Shown here: positions 31,915-42,202 of the stretch, piece by piece
How positions within the stretch are numbered: the stretch's first letter is position 1
Layout of the letters: each line of letters begins with the position of its first letter
Program-made: the position numbers and the translations under genes
NCBI RefSeq assembly: GCF_018138085.1
Contig: NZ_CP073105.1
Coordinates: 4,154,001 to 4,218,000, forward strand
Origin: Stutzerimonas stutzeri
GTDB lineage: Bacteria > Pseudomonadota > Gammaproteobacteria > Pseudomonadales > Pseudomonadaceae
DNA: 64,000 nucleotides
Reading direction: 5' to 3'
The notes under the pieces: generated by a model
Told to the model about the DNA's origin: nothing
Databases searched by the model: none
What the model saw: the letters and a program-made list of their open reading frames with translations, nothing else

Positions 31915-33179
31915 CAAGTACGCACATGGCCGTCGCCGAAGACTACATACTTCTCGCTGGTCAGCCCTTCCAGCCCCACCGGACCACGCGCGTGCAGCTT
32001 ATCGGTGGAGATGCCGATCTCGGCGCCCAGGCCGTATTCGAAGCCATCGGCAAAGCGGGTGGAGGCATTGACCATCACCGACGCGGAATCCACTTCGGTG
32101 ATGAAGCGCCGGGCGTCGGTGAAGTTTTCCGTGATGATGGCGTCGGTGTGCTGAGAACCGTAGCGGTTGATATGTTCGATCGCCTGGTCGAGCGAATCGA
32201 CCACTCGGATCGACAGGATCGGCGCGTTATACTCGGTGGTCCAGTCCTCTTCGCTGGCCGCATGCACCGCTTCGCCGAGCAGCTCGCAGGTGCGCGGGCA
32301 GCCACGCAGCTCGACGCCCTTTTCGTGGTAGATGGCCGCAAGCGGCGGCAATACGCGCGCTGCGATGGCCGTATGCACCAGCAGCGTTTCCATGGTATTG
32401 CACGGCGCGTAGCGCTGGGTCTTGGCGTTGTCGGCCACACGAATGGCCTTGTCGAGATCGGCGGCCTGGTCGATGTAGACATGGCAGATGCCGTCCAGAT
32501 GCCTGATCACCGGGACCTTGGCATCGCGGCTGATGCGTTCGATCAGGCCCTTGCCGCCGCGCGGCACTATGACATCGACATAGTCCGGCATGGTGATCAA
32601 CGCGCCGACGGCAGCACGATCGGTGGTCTCGACGACCTGCACCGCTGCGGCCGGCAGCTCGGCTTCGGCCAGCCCCAGCTGGATGCAGCGGGCAATCGCC
32701 TGGTTCGAATGAATCGCTTCCGAGCCGCCGCGCAGAATCGTCGCGTTGCCAGACTTCAAGCAGAGGCTGGCGGCATCGATGGTCACGTTCGGCCGCGACT
32801 CGTAGATGATGCCGACCACGCCCAGCGGCACGCGCATCTTGCCCACCTGAATGCCGGAGGGCAGATAGCGCATGTCGCGGATTTCACCAATCGGATCGGG
32901 CAAGGTCGCAACCTGGCGCAACCCCTCGATCATGTCGTCGATACGCGCCGGCGTCAGCGCCAGCCGGTCGAGCATGGCCTCGTCCAGGCCGTTGGCGCGC
33001 CCAGCGGCGAGGTCTTGCTGGTTGGCTGCCACCAATTCCTCGCGCGCGGCATCGAGCGCAGCGGCCGCGGCATGCAGGGCTCGATTCTTCTGCGCGGTGG
33101 TGGCGCGCGCAAGCACCCGCGACGCCTCGCGAGCGGCGCGACCGAGGCGGGTCATGTAGTCGAGTACGGACTCGGTCAT
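31914..33179 (-). CDS. proA: Gamma-glutamyl phosphate reductase
   Basis: ProA reduces gamma-glutamyl phosphate to glutamate-5-semialdehyde in proline synthesis. The 421-residue aldehyde dehydrogenase-fold protein contains [20 protein letters not shown], the [15 protein letters not shown] segment, the catalytic cysteine in [15 protein letters not shown] and [20 protein letters not shown]. The ATG at 33179 has AGG about 14 bases upstream; a start 15 codons earlier is open but adds residues outside the family. It is the first gene of the long minus-strand run that ends with lipB. Confidence 0.97.
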   Translation of the reverse strand: MTESVLDYMTRLGRAAREASRVLARATTAQKNRALHAAAAALDAAREELVAANQQDLAAGRANGLDEAMLDRLALTPARIDDMIEGLRQVATLPDPIGEIRDMRYLPSGIQVGKMRVPLGVVGIIYESRPNVTIDAASLCLKSGNATILRGGSEAIHSNQAIARCIQLGLAEAELPAAAVQVVETTDRAAVGALITMPDYVDVIVPRGGKGLIERISRDAKVPVIRHLDGICHVYIDQAADLDKAIRVADNAKTQRYAPCNTMETLLVHTAIAARVLPPLAAIYHEKGVELRGCPRTCELLGEAVHAASEEDWTTEYNAPILSIRVVDSLDQAIEHINRYGSQHTDAIITENFTDARRFITEVDSASVMVNASTRFADGFEYGLGAEIGISTDKLHARGPVGLEGLTSEKYVVFGDGHVRT

Positions 33180-33435
33180 GGTCTGGCTGGCCTGACTGGA
33201 GAGAAAGCGGCTGATTATAGCCACCCATGCGTCCGGCGCACAGCGGCGTCGGGCGAATGGCTGAAAAGCGTGGCGTGCAGTAGCCTGATCCGCCCGAGCC
33301 GTCGCGCGCCCGACAACCGCTCACCGCAAGCTGAAGCCGTCGGGGGCGCCATCAACATTGGCAGAATCATGCCCGGCACTTGAAACCGGAGCGCCAGCTG
33401 CCAGGTCGAAACCCTCTCGACTCAAGGAAACCTCC

Positions 33436-34755
33436 ATGCCCGAATGGCTCACCACACTCACCGGCTGGCTCGCTGACAATCCACAATGGCTGGGCTTGAG
33501 CCTGTTCCTGGTGGCGTGCCTGGAGTGTCTCGCGGTGGTGGGCCTGCTGATGCCCGGCACCGTCCTCATATTCGGTATCGCTGTGCTCGCCGGCAGTGGC
33601 GTGCTGAGCCTCGGCGAAACCCTGCTGCTGGGTTACGCCGGTGGCCTGCTGGGCGACCTGCTGTCCTACGGACTGGGACGCCGCTATCACCAGAGCATTC
33701 GTAGTATGCGGGGCCTGCGCAACAACCCGCAGTGGCTGACCCGCGCCGAGCTGTACTTCGAGCGCTACGGCATCGCCAGCCTGCTGGTGGGGCGCTTCAT
33801 CGGCCCGCTGCGCCCCATGCTTCCTCTCACCGCCGGCATGCTCGACATGCCATTCGGACGCTTCCTGCTGGTCAGCCTGGTCGCCGCAGCCGGCTGGGCG
33901 ATGGCTTATCTGTTGCCGGGCTGGACAGCCGGCGCGGCCGTGCGATTGCCGCTGCCCGACGATTTCTGGCCAGAGGCGGGCGTGGTGATCGCGGTACTGT
34001 TGCTGCTGATCGGCGGCGTGGTGCACGGCAGCCTGCATCAGTTGCGCTGGGTCACACCGTACGCAGCGGCACTCAGCGCCGCCACACTGATCGGCCTGTT
34101 CATCGGCTGGCCCTATCTGGTGGAGTTCGACCAAGGCCTGATGACGGTAGTCCAGGGCGAGCGCAGCCCGATATTCGATCGTTTCGTGGTCGTGGTCACG
34201 CGGGCCGGGGATTTCCATACCCAGCTGTGGGCCGCAGTACTGTTGAGCGTGCTGCTGCTCGTGGTGAAACAATGGCGAGCGGCGACGTTCGCTATCCTCA
34301 CGCTACTGGGCACGGCACTGGCCAACGGCGCGCTGAAAGCGACGTTCGGACGGGTCCGTCCGGAAATCCTTCTCGAGCCCCTGCAAAGCTTCAGTTTCCC
34401 CAGCGGCCACAGCTCGGCGGCGTTCGCGTTCTTTCTTACCCTCGGGGTCCTTGCGGGGCGGGGCCAGCCGCCACGCCTGCGTCTGGCCTGGGTACTGCTG
34501 GCAGGACTGCCGGCAACCGCCATCGCGTTATCACGTGTCTACCTCGGAGTGCACTGGCCGACCGATGTGATCGCCGGTGCGGTTCTGGCCGCCACCATTT
34601 GCGCTGCGAGCCTGACCATCGTGCAATGGCGCGCACCGATGAATGCACTCTCGCCCAAGGTGTGGTGGCTGATCCTGCCCGCGGCCCTTGGCCTGATCGG
34701 CGCATTCTCGATCTGGGCATTGCCAGGCGCCATGCTGCTGTATCGCTATCAGTAG
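33436..34755 (+). CDS. DedA-PAP2 fusion protein (membrane phosphatase)
   Basis: A 439-residue polytopic protein that fuses two membrane domains. Residues about 1-200 are DedA family, with FGIAVLAGSGVLSLGETL, the GDLLSYGLGRRYH segment and FIGPLRPMLPLTAGMLDMP, the re-entrant-loop arginine region seen in polyprenyl-phosphate and lipid transporters or scramblases. Residues about 230-430 are a PAP2 phosphatase with all three motifs: KATFGRVRP, FPSGHSSA and SRVYLGVHWPTD. PAP2 enzymes remove phosphate from undecaprenyl-PP, phosphatidic acid or similar lipids, so flipping and dephosphorylation may be coupled. AAGGAAACCTCC precedes the ATG at 33436. It is divergent from proA and convergent with the Lon-N gene. 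Confidence 0.9.
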   Translation: MPEWLTTLTGWLADNPQWLGLSLFLVACLECLAVVGLLMPGTVLIFGIAVLAGSGVLSLGETLLLGYAGGLLGDLLSYGLGRRYHQSIRSMRGLRNNPQWLTRAELYFERYGIASLLVGRFIGPLRPMLPLTAGMLDMPFGRFLLVSLVAAAGWAMAYLLPGWTAGAAVRLPLPDDFWPEAGVVIAVLLLLIGGVVHGSLHQLRWVTPYAAALSAATLIGLFIGWPYLVEFDQGLMTVVQGERSPIFDRFVVVVTRAGDFHTQLWAAVLLSVLLLVVKQWRAATFAILTLLGTALANGALKATFGRVRPEILLEPLQSFSFPSGHSSAAFAFFLTLGVLAGRGQPPRLRLAWVLLAGLPATAIALSRVYLGVHWPTDVIAGAVLAATICAASLTIVQWRAPMNALSPKVWWLILPAALGLIGAFSIWALPGAMLLYRYQ

Positions 34756-34775
34756 CCTACGGCCAGCAGCGCCCG

Positions 34776-35378
34776 CTAGACGTCGTCGCCATCGACCGCA
34801 TCGCCCTGCAACTGCTCCAGCCAATGCTGGATTCGCTGCAGTTGCAGCGGCGCATCGTCCAACTGCAACAGTTCGACCTTCTGTTCCGGCTGAAAGGGCA
34901 GCAAATAGGCCAGCTGGTACGCCAAGGAACGCTGCCCCTGCACGGCACCGCCCATGCCCAGGGTTTCGACCAGCGGGTGCTGGCCCAGAGCCTCGAGCAG
35001 AATCGCCAGGTCAGCGTGCTCGTCACCCAGGGGCAGATCGCCGCCTTCGTCGCGCCAGCTGATCTCAGCGACGGTCAGCTGATCACGCTGCACCTCTGCC
35101 GACAGCACATCGAAGCGACGCCCGCCTTCGACGCGGATGCCCAGCAAGCCGTTGGGACGCTGCTGCCAGTCGCGAATCAGCGCCTCGCAACCGGTCGATG
35201 CGTACTCGCTCGCCGCCAGGCCCACCTCGCTGCCCTCGATGAGGCGGACCACACCGAAGCCATGACCGGCTTTTAGGCAGCTGCTGACCATATCCAGATA
35301 ACGCGCCTCGAAGATCTGCAGATCGAGGGTGCAACCGGGAAACAACACGGTATCGAGCGGAAACAACGGCAGCTTCAT
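34776..35378 (-). CDS. Lon N-terminal (substrate-binding) domain protein
   Basis: A 200-residue stand-alone LAN/Lon-N domain protein, starting KLPLFPLDTVLFPGCTLDLQ and IFEARYLDMVSSCL, both conserved in the N domain of Lon protease. The ATPase and protease domains are absent. Such proteins occur widely in proteobacteria and have no assigned activity; a substrate-recognition or adaptor role is inference. The ribosome site GAGGAG lies in the nine-base gap after lrgB, so it is probably in one operon with lrgA-lrgB. Confidence 0.9.
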   Translation of the reverse strand: MKLPLFPLDTVLFPGCTLDLQIFEARYLDMVSSCLKAGHGFGVVRLIEGSEVGLAASEYASTGCEALIRDWQQRPNGLLGIRVEGGRRFDVLSAEVQRDQLTVAEISWRDEGGDLPLGDEHADLAILLEALGQHPLVETLGMGGAVQGQRSLAYQLAYLLPFQPEQKVELLQLDDAPLQLQRIQHWLEQLQGDAVDGDDV

Positions 35379-35387
35379 ATCAACTCC

Positions 35388-36107
35388 TCAGGACAACAGC
35401 AACACCGCCAGCGGCAGCAGCACGGCGGTCATCACCCCCATCAGGCTCATCGCCAACGCCGCGAAGGCACCGCACTCCTCGCTTTCCTGCAGTGCCTGCG
35501 CGGTACCCACCGCATGGGCGGTCAGGCCCAACGCCATGCCGCGGGCCGCAGGATGCTGAACGCCAAAGCGACGTAACAGTTCCGGACCGACGATCGCACC
35601 GATGATGCCGGTGATCATCACGAACACCGCGGCCAGCGCGACCACCCCGCCGATCTGCTCGGCTACCAGCATGGCGATCGGTGAGGTCACCGATTTCGGC
35701 GCCAGGGTCATCAGAATCACCTGGTCGGCGCCAAAGGCCCAGGCCAGAGCCATGCCGAGCGCAGTCGCAGCGGTACCCGCCAGCAACAGGGTCACCATGA
35801 TCGGACCGAACAACTCGCGGATTCGGCGCAGATTCAGATACAGCGGGACCGCCAGCGCCACGGTGGCCGGTCCGAGCAGAACGGTGAGCATCTGCGCGCT
35901 GTCGCGGTATTGCTGGTAGGTCAGGCCGCAAGCCAGCAGGATGCCGACGACCATCAGCATCGACACCAGCACCGGCTGCAGAAACACCCAGCGAGTTTTC
36001 TCATAGGCGGCATAAGCCAACTGGAACGCCGCCAGCGTGATGGCTACGCCGAACAGCGGGTGATGAATCACCGCATCCCAGGCCGCCTGCCACTGCCCGC
36101 CGATCAT
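35388..36107 (-). CDS. lrgB: LrgB/CidB family membrane protein
   Basis: A 239-residue protein with about seven membrane helices and the LrgB-family stretches LLGPATVALAVPLYLNL, the APKSVTSPIAMLVAEQIGG segment and GVQHPAARGMALGLTAHAVGTAQAL. Its ATG overlaps the lrgA stop by four bases (ATGA). The LrgA/LrgB and CidA/CidB pairs were named for holin-like effects on murein hydrolases and autolysis in staphylococci; related plant and bacterial proteins transport glycolate or pyruvate, so a small-acid exporter is an alternative. No LysR-type regulator lies next to the pair here. Confidence 0.92.
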   Translation of the reverse strand: MIGGQWQAAWDAVIHHPLFGVAITLAAFQLAYAAYEKTRWVFLQPVLVSMLMVVGILLACGLTYQQYRDSAQMLTVLLGPATVALAVPLYLNLRRIRELFGPIMVTLLLAGTAATALGMALAWAFGADQVILMTLAPKSVTSPIAMLVAEQIGGVVALAAVFVMITGIIGAIVGPELLRRFGVQHPAARGMALGLTAHAVGTAQALQESEECGAFAALAMSLMGVMTAVLLPLAVLLLS

Positions 36108-36466
36108 GCTCGGCCCGCCCGACGCTGCTGGCGGCGGATCAGCGCCTGCATCAGCCAACCGGTGAACACCAGCGAGACCACCAAGGACAGCACCAGTACG
36201 CCGACGATGGCCCAGAAGTCGTCGAGAATCGCCTCGGTATAGGCCATCACGCCCACAGCCGGTGGCACCAGCAACAGCGGCAGGTAACGCAACAGGCTGC
36301 TGGCAGCCAGTTGCAGGGATTCACTGGCCTGGCCACGCATCAGCAGCGCCACGAACAGCAGCACCAGCCCGATGATCGGCCCCGGCAGCACCGGCAGGAT
36401 CAACACGTTGAGTGCAGTGCCGAGCAGTTGGAACAGCACCAGCCAGGTTAGGCCGCGTAGCAGCAT
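36104..36466 (-). CDS. lrgA: LrgA/CidA family holin-like protein
   Basis: A 120-residue protein with four membrane helices, starting MLLRGLTWLVLFQLLGTAL and including the family signature LPGPIIGLVLLFVALL and SSLLRYLPLLLVPPAVGVMAY. The ATG at 36466 has a clear AGGAG ribosome site eight bases upstream; a frame open for 22 more codons is discarded. It is the first gene of a three-gene unit with lrgB and the Lon-N protein. Function as a holin or as a transporter subunit is family inference. Confidence 0.92.
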   Translation of the reverse strand: MLLRGLTWLVLFQLLGTALNVLILPVLPGPIIGLVLLFVALLMRGQASESLQLAASSLLRYLPLLLVPPAVGVMAYTEAILDDFWAIVGVLVLSLVVSLVFTGWLMQALIRRQQRRAGRA

Positions 36467-36649
36467 GGATGTCTCCTGAGTGAGGGAATCGACATTATAA
36501 GCCAGTCCCCGCCACCCGGCGGGGGCCGGCACGGGCTTGACCTATGGGCCACCATTCGCACGACCATGCGTGCTTGATCGATCCGCGGCCCCATGCTGAT
36601 CTAACCCTCAGACGCTGCACCGACATAACAACAAACGTCCGGAGGTCAT

Positions 36650-37105
36650 ATGCCGCAGGTACCCGTCACTGAACTCAAGAACTACATTGGCAAGGAGCTC
36701 GGTCACTCCGACTGGCTCACCGTCGATCAGCAGCGTGTCGACCAGTTTGCCGAATGCACCGGCGACCATCAGTTCATTCATATCGATCCGGAGAAAGCCG
36801 CCCAGACGCCGTTTGGCGGCACCATCGCGCACGGCTACCTGTCCCTCTCGCTGCTGCCCCTGCTGATGGAGGACCTGATGGTCCGGCCCGAAGGCACCAA
36901 GATGGGGGTCAACTATGGTCTCGACAGCCTGCGCTTCATCCAGCCGGTGAGAGTCGGATCGCGGGTCCGTATAGCCGCGACACTGCTTGATGCCTATGAG
37001 AAGAATCCGGGGCAATGGCTGCTCAAGGCCCGCGCCGTCATGGAAATCGAAGGCGTGGAGAAACCGGCCTACATTGCCGAAACCCTGGCGCTCTGCGTCG
37101 TCTGA
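36650..37105 (+). CDS. MaoC family hot-dog dehydratase
   Basis: A 151-residue single hot-dog domain with the hydratase 2 motif: CTGDHQFIHIDPEKA followed by TPFGGTIAHGYLSLSLLP, where Asp and His provide catalysis in R-specific enoyl-CoA hydratases. Substrates are usually enoyl-CoA or enoyl-ACP esters (for example in fatty-acid or polyhydroxyalkanoate metabolism); none is shown by the sequence. CCGGAGGTCAT directly precedes the ATG. The gene is flanked by unrelated genes and followed by a terminator at 37111-37143. Confidence 0.92.
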   Translation: MPQVPVTELKNYIGKELGHSDWLTVDQQRVDQFAECTGDHQFIHIDPEKAAQTPFGGTIAHGYLSLSLLPLLMEDLMVRPEGTKMGVNYGLDSLRFIQPVRVGSRVRIAATLLDAYEKNPGQWLLKARAVMEIEGVEKPAYIAETLALCVV

Positions 37106-37110
37106 CCTCA

Positions 37111-37143
37111 CGGGGTGCGCCGTTGTCGCACCCCGCCCCGTTT
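37111..37143 (+). terminator. Terminator after the MaoC-family gene
   Basis: CGGGGTGCG at 37111-37119 pairs perfectly with CGCACCCCG at 37127-37135, with a short T run at 37141-37143. It starts five bases after the stop codon. Confidence 0.6.
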
Positions 37144-37180
37144 GCGGCATACTGCCGGCCTCCTCTCTCTGGATAGCCGC

Positions 37181-38857
37181 ATGCGCCGCCTCACCCTGCT
37201 TCTGCTCGCTTGCCTGCTGGTCGCCTGCGGCGATGGCGAGCCCTTGCTACCGCCCGACGCGGTGCTACCGGATGGAGGGCGCTACCGCGGCGAGATCGTC
37301 GACGGGCGCCTGCAAGGCCAGGGACGAATCGACTACCCCAACGGCAGCCTTTACCGCGGCGGATTCAAGGACGGCCAGTGGCATGGCCAGGGCAGTTGGC
37401 AAGGCGCCAACGGCGATCGCTACGAAGGCGAGTTCAGACAAGGCCTGTTCGAGGGCCAGGGGCGGTTCATCTACGCCACCGGCGGTGTCTACGAAGGTCA
37501 GTTCCGCGGCGGCAGCCTCAACGGCGAAGGTCGCTATACCGAAGCGGGCTTGAGCTACGAAGGCAACTTCAGGGACGGTCTCTACCACGGCCAAGGCAAG
37601 CTGCAGCACGACGGCACGACCTATCAGGGCGCGTTCGCCAACGGCCAGCCCAATGGCGAAGGCAGCCGCAGCGACGCCGACGGTGCATACAGCGGTACCT
37701 TCGTCGATGGCCAAGTGAACGGCGAAGGTGCCTATCGGGGCAATGGCGGCGATCACTACATCGGGCGCTTCGAGAATGACCTGTTTCACGGCCAGGGCCG
37801 CTATGAAGACGCCGACGGCAACGTCTGGACCGGAGGCTTCGAGCACGGCGAGCTGAGCGGCCCGGGCGAGTACGCCGGCATCGACGGCTCCCGCTACAAG
37901 GGCGCGTTCGAGCATTGGCAGTATCAGGGCGAAGGGCAACTGCAACAGCCGGACGGCAGCCGCTACCAGGGCCAGTTCCACGCCGGGCGGTTTCACGGGC
38001 CGGGCACGCTCACGCTGGCCGACGGCACCGAACAGCGCGGCATGTGGCGCGCCGGTCGCCTGAGCCATGACGCCACCGGCAAACGCCTGCCCGATCCGCT
38101 GGAAATCGGCCTGTTGCGCCAGGGGCCGCTGCTTGCAGACATGCTCGAGGCGGTGCCAGCCTCGACCGCAGCGGCAGAACTCTACAGCCTCACCGTCGCC
38201 GGCGACGGACGCCAGAGCGTGTTCATGCGTGAGGTGGATTATGTCGATGCACTGCTGGCCGAACGCTTCGCCGCGCGCGGCCAGATAACCTTGGTCAACC
38301 ATCGCGACCAGCTCACCGAGCGGCCGCTGGCGACCCGCGAGACGATCGCGCGCGCTGTCCGTACGCTGGCCGAACGCAGTGGCGCCGAGGACCTGATTTT
38401 CATCTACCTGACCAGCCACGGCTCGGCCGATCATCAGTTGGTGCTGGCGCAGCCCCGCATGGCCCTGGAAGACCTTCCGGCAACGGACCTGGCGACCCTG
38501 CTGCAACCGCTTGCCGAACGCGACAAGGTGGTCGTGATCTCAGCCTGTTACTCCGGCGGCTTCATCGAGCCGCTGAAGAGCCCCAATACTCTGGTGATTA
38601 CCGCCGCGCGCGCTGACCGCGTGTCGTTCGGCTGCTCCGAGGAAAGCGACTTCACCTACTTCGGCCGCGCCCTGTTCGCCGAAGCGCTGCAGCAAACCCG
38701 CGATATCGTGCAAGCGTTCACGCTGGCACAGGCGAGGGTTGCCGAACGGGAGCAAGCCGACCACTATCAGGCTTCGGAGCCGCAGATCTGGGCGCCGCAG
38801 CAGGTTGTCGAACACTGGCGAGTGCTGAACGAACCACAGCCCGCGCCGACCGACTGA
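37181..38857 (+). CDS. MORN-repeat lipoprotein with C-terminal C13 (caspase-fold) peptidase domain
   Basis: A 558-residue lipoprotein precursor with lipobox LLVAC (acylated Cys16; Gly at +2 suggests outer-membrane sorting). Eleven MORN repeats of 22-23 residues (about 35-284), each opening Y-x-G-x-F and containing a G-x-G, are followed by a partial twelfth and a linker. The C-terminal half is a C13/legumain-like domain: His413 in YLTSHGSADHQ and Cys456 in VVISACYSGGF are the expected catalytic dyad, 43 residues apart. C13 enzymes cleave after Asn or Asp and belong to the caspase clan; bacterial members are little studied. The ATG at 37181 starts a good signal peptide. It precedes an oxidoreductase gene by 21 bases. 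The substrate is unknown. Confidence 0.88.
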   Translation: MRRLTLLLLACLLVACGDGEPLLPPDAVLPDGGRYRGEIVDGRLQGQGRIDYPNGSLYRGGFKDGQWHGQGSWQGANGDRYEGEFRQGLFEGQGRFIYATGGVYEGQFRGGSLNGEGRYTEAGLSYEGNFRDGLYHGQGKLQHDGTTYQGAFANGQPNGEGSRSDADGAYSGTFVDGQVNGEGAYRGNGGDHYIGRFENDLFHGQGRYEDADGNVWTGGFEHGELSGPGEYAGIDGSRYKGAFEHWQYQGEGQLQQPDGSRYQGQFHAGRFHGPGTLTLADGTEQRGMWRAGRLSHDATGKRLPDPLEIGLLRQGPLLADMLEAVPASTAAAELYSLTVAGDGRQSVFMREVDYVDALLAERFAARGQITLVNHRDQLTERPLATRETIARAVRTLAERSGAEDLIFIYLTSHGSADHQLVLAQPRMALEDLPATDLATLLQPLAERDKVVVISACYSGGFIEPLKSPNTLVITAARADRVSFGCSEESDFTYFGRALFAEALQQTRDIVQAFTLAQARVAEREQADHYQASEPQIWAPQQVVEHWRVLNEPQPAPTD

Positions 38858-38878
38858 ATCGTCACAGGAAGCCAAACC

Positions 38879-39520
38879 ATGTATTTGACGCCCCAGCGCA
38901 TTTTGCTTGCCGGCGCCACCGGACTGACCGGCGAGCATCTGCTCGACCGCCTGCTCAACGAACCTACGGTCGAGTGCGTCCTCGCGCCAACCCGCAAACC
39001 CCTGGCCGAGCATCCGAGGCTGGAGAATCCGATCGGCCCGCTACGGACCCTGCTGCCGCAGCTGTCAGGCCAGATGGACACGGCATTCTGCTGTCTCGGC
39101 AGCACGCTCAAGGAGGCAGGAAGCCAGGACGCGTTCCGCGCCATCGATCTCGTTCTGGTCGTCGAATTCGCCAGGCGCGCGCGCGACCTGGGCGCACGAC
39201 ACCTTCTGGTGATCAGTTCCCTGGGCGCGAGCCCGGACAGCTCGATCTTCTACTGCCGGGTCAAGGGCGAAATGGAAGAAGCCTTGCGCGCTCAGGATTG
39301 GCCACAACTGACCATCGCACGCCCGTCGCAATTGCTGGGGCCGCGCATGGAAGTACGTCCGGTGGAACGATTGACCGCCCCACTCTCCTACCTGCTGCCT
39401 GGCAAGTACCGGGGCATTTCGGCCTGCACGCTGGCGCGCGCCCTCTGGCGCCTGGCGCTGGAGGAAGGTGATGGGATACGGGTGGTCGAGTCGGACGAGT
39501 TGCGGCGGCTGGGGAAATAG
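38879..39520 (+). CDS. NAD(P)-binding oxidoreductase (Rossmann-fold, HTATIP2-like)
   Basis: A 213-residue short protein with an N-terminal Rossmann motif [19 protein letters not shown] and [22 protein letters not shown], then [23 protein letters not shown], where Ser and the YxxxK-like YCRVK suggest an SDR-type active site. The end ([12 protein letters not shown]) matches atypical short-chain dehydrogenase families that include HTATIP2/TIP30-like proteins. Cofactor could be NADH or NADPH; the substrate is unknown. It follows the MORN-C13 gene by 21 bases and is probably co-transcribed. A tandem heptamer repeat lies about 65 bases downstream. Confidence 0.88.
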   Translation: MYLTPQRILLAGATGLTGEHLLDRLLNEPTVECVLAPTRKPLAEHPRLENPIGPLRTLLPQLSGQMDTAFCCLGSTLKEAGSQDAFRAIDLVLVVEFARRARDLGARHLLVISSLGASPDSSIFYCRVKGEMEEALRAQDWPQLTIARPSQLLGPRMEVRPVERLTAPLSYLLPGKYRGISACTLARALWRLALEEGDGIRVVESDELRRLGK

Positions 39521-39583
39521 GCTGGAGGCCGAGCAGCGAAGCCGGCAAGCACCTCTCAGGCAAGTGAATTGCGGCTCGTCCAG

Positions 39584-39618
39584 CCCTCAGCCTTCAGCCT
39601 TCAGCCTTCAGCCTTCAG
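39584..39618 (+). repeat. Five-unit 7-bp tandem repeat (CCTTCAG)
   Basis: Four exact CCTTCAG units at 39591-39618 are preceded by one variant unit (CCCTCAG, 39584-39590). The array lies in the gap between two convergent genes, 17 bases from the end of orn. It is not a CRISPR array because there are no spacers. Confidence 0.9.
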
Positions 39619-39634
39619 CGTCTTTTTCGTCTTT

Positions 39635-41015
<1,381 letters not shown>

Positions 41016-41140
41016 AGGCGCTCATCAGACCGGAAACCGACACAGAGTCTACCCCTCCGGCCGCAGCCCATACAGGGCCGTAGCCACGCGCGGGGGCATG
41101 CTAGACTCGCCTACTTTTCCAGCCCGGGCACCGCACATAA

Positions 41141-42172
41141 ATGGCCAAACGCCAACTCAACCGCCGACAAAGCTGGCGCATCGAGAAAATCCAGGAAGAG
41201 CGCGCCTCACGGGCCGCGCGGCGAGAATCGCGCGCCGTTGAAGAGCTCGAGGGTGGCGATCTCGGCCCGGAACAAACCGGCCTGGTGATCGCTCACTTCG
41301 GCGTGCAGGTGGAAGTCGAGGCGCAGGAAGGCGAACACCGCGGTCAGTTGTTCCGCTGTCATTTACGCGCCAACCTGCCAGCCCTGGTGACCGGCGACCG
41401 AGTGGTCTGGCGACCGGGCAACCAAGGCATCGGCGTGATCGTCGCGCAACTGCCTCGGCAGACCGAGCTGTGCCGCCCCGACACCCGTGGCCAGCTCAAG
41501 CCGGTGGCGGCCAACGTCGACCTGATCGTCATCGTCTTCGCGCCCCTGCCGGAACCCCACGCCAATCTGATCGATCGCTATCTGGTCGCCGCCGAGCATG
41601 CCGGCATCACGCCCTTGCTGTTGCTGAACAAGGCGGACCTGATCGACGCCCAGAACCAGGGCGCTCTCGATGCGTTGCTGGCGGTGTACCGAACGCTGGG
41701 CTACCCGCTGATGGAAGTGTCGGCCCATGACGGCGCCGGCATGGACAGCCTGAAAGCACGCCTGGACGGCCATGTCAGCGTGTTCGTCGGGCAGTCCGGC
41801 GTAGGCAAGTCGTCACTGGTGAACAGCCTGCTACCGGGCGTCGATACCCGGGTCGGCGCGCTGTCCGAATTGACCGGCAAGGGCACGCATACCACCACCA
41901 CCGCGCGACTGTTTCATTTTCCCGGTGGCGGCGAGCTGATCGACTCACCGGGCATCCGTGAGTTCGGCCTGGGGCATGTCAGCCGCGGCGACGTCGAAGC
42001 CGGCTTCATCGAGTTTCAGGAACTGCTCGGGCACTGCCGCTTTCGCGACTGCAAGCACGACCGCGAACCGGGCTGCGCACTCTTGAAAGCGCTGGAACAG
42101 GGGCGGATCCAGCCGCAACGAATGGCCAGCTATCGACACATCATCAGTAGCCTGCCGGAAGCCGAGTACTAG
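41141..42172 (+). CDS. rsgA: Ribosome small subunit-dependent GTPase A
   Basis: RsgA is a circularly permuted GTPase that checks late 30S subunits and releases RbfA. The 343-residue protein has an N-terminal OB-fold domain ([20 protein letters not shown], basic), the G motifs in permuted order with [11 protein letters not shown] (G4) before [15 protein letters not shown] (G1) and the D-S-P-G-I-R (G3) segment, and a C-terminal zinc finger with [16 protein letters not shown]. It is divergent from the methyltransferase gene; its end converges with motB, with a short hairpin shared by both ends. Confidence 0.96.
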   Translation: MAKRQLNRRQSWRIEKIQEERASRAARRESRAVEELEGGDLGPEQTGLVIAHFGVQVEVEAQEGEHRGQLFRCHLRANLPALVTGDRVVWRPGNQGIGVIVAQLPRQTELCRPDTRGQLKPVAANVDLIVIVFAPLPEPHANLIDRYLVAAEHAGITPLLLLNKADLIDAQNQGALDALLAVYRTLGYPLMEVSAHDGAGMDSLKARLDGHVSVFVGQSGVGKSSLVNSLLPGVDTRVGALSELTGKGTHTTTTARLFHFPGGGELIDSPGIREFGLGHVSRGDVEAGFIEFQELLGHCRFRDCKHDREPGCALLKALEQGRIQPQRMASYRHIISSLPEAEY

Positions 42173-42184
42173 CTTGAACCCCGC

Positions 42185-42202
42185 GCGGCGATCATTCGCC
42201 GC
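42185..42202 (+). terminator. Short hairpin at the rsgA/motB convergence
   Basis: GCGGCGA at 42185-42191 pairs with TCGCCGC at 42196-42202 across a TCAT loop that includes the motB stop codon. It may serve both genes but has no T run. Confidence 0.35.

Noticed and set aside
37181..38040. Repetitive DNA as a mobile or recombination element
   Set aside because: The periodicity is 66-69 bases and in frame; it encodes MORN repeats rather than a DNA element.
39584..39618. CRISPR array
   Set aside because: Units are seven bases with no spacers; a simple tandem repeat.
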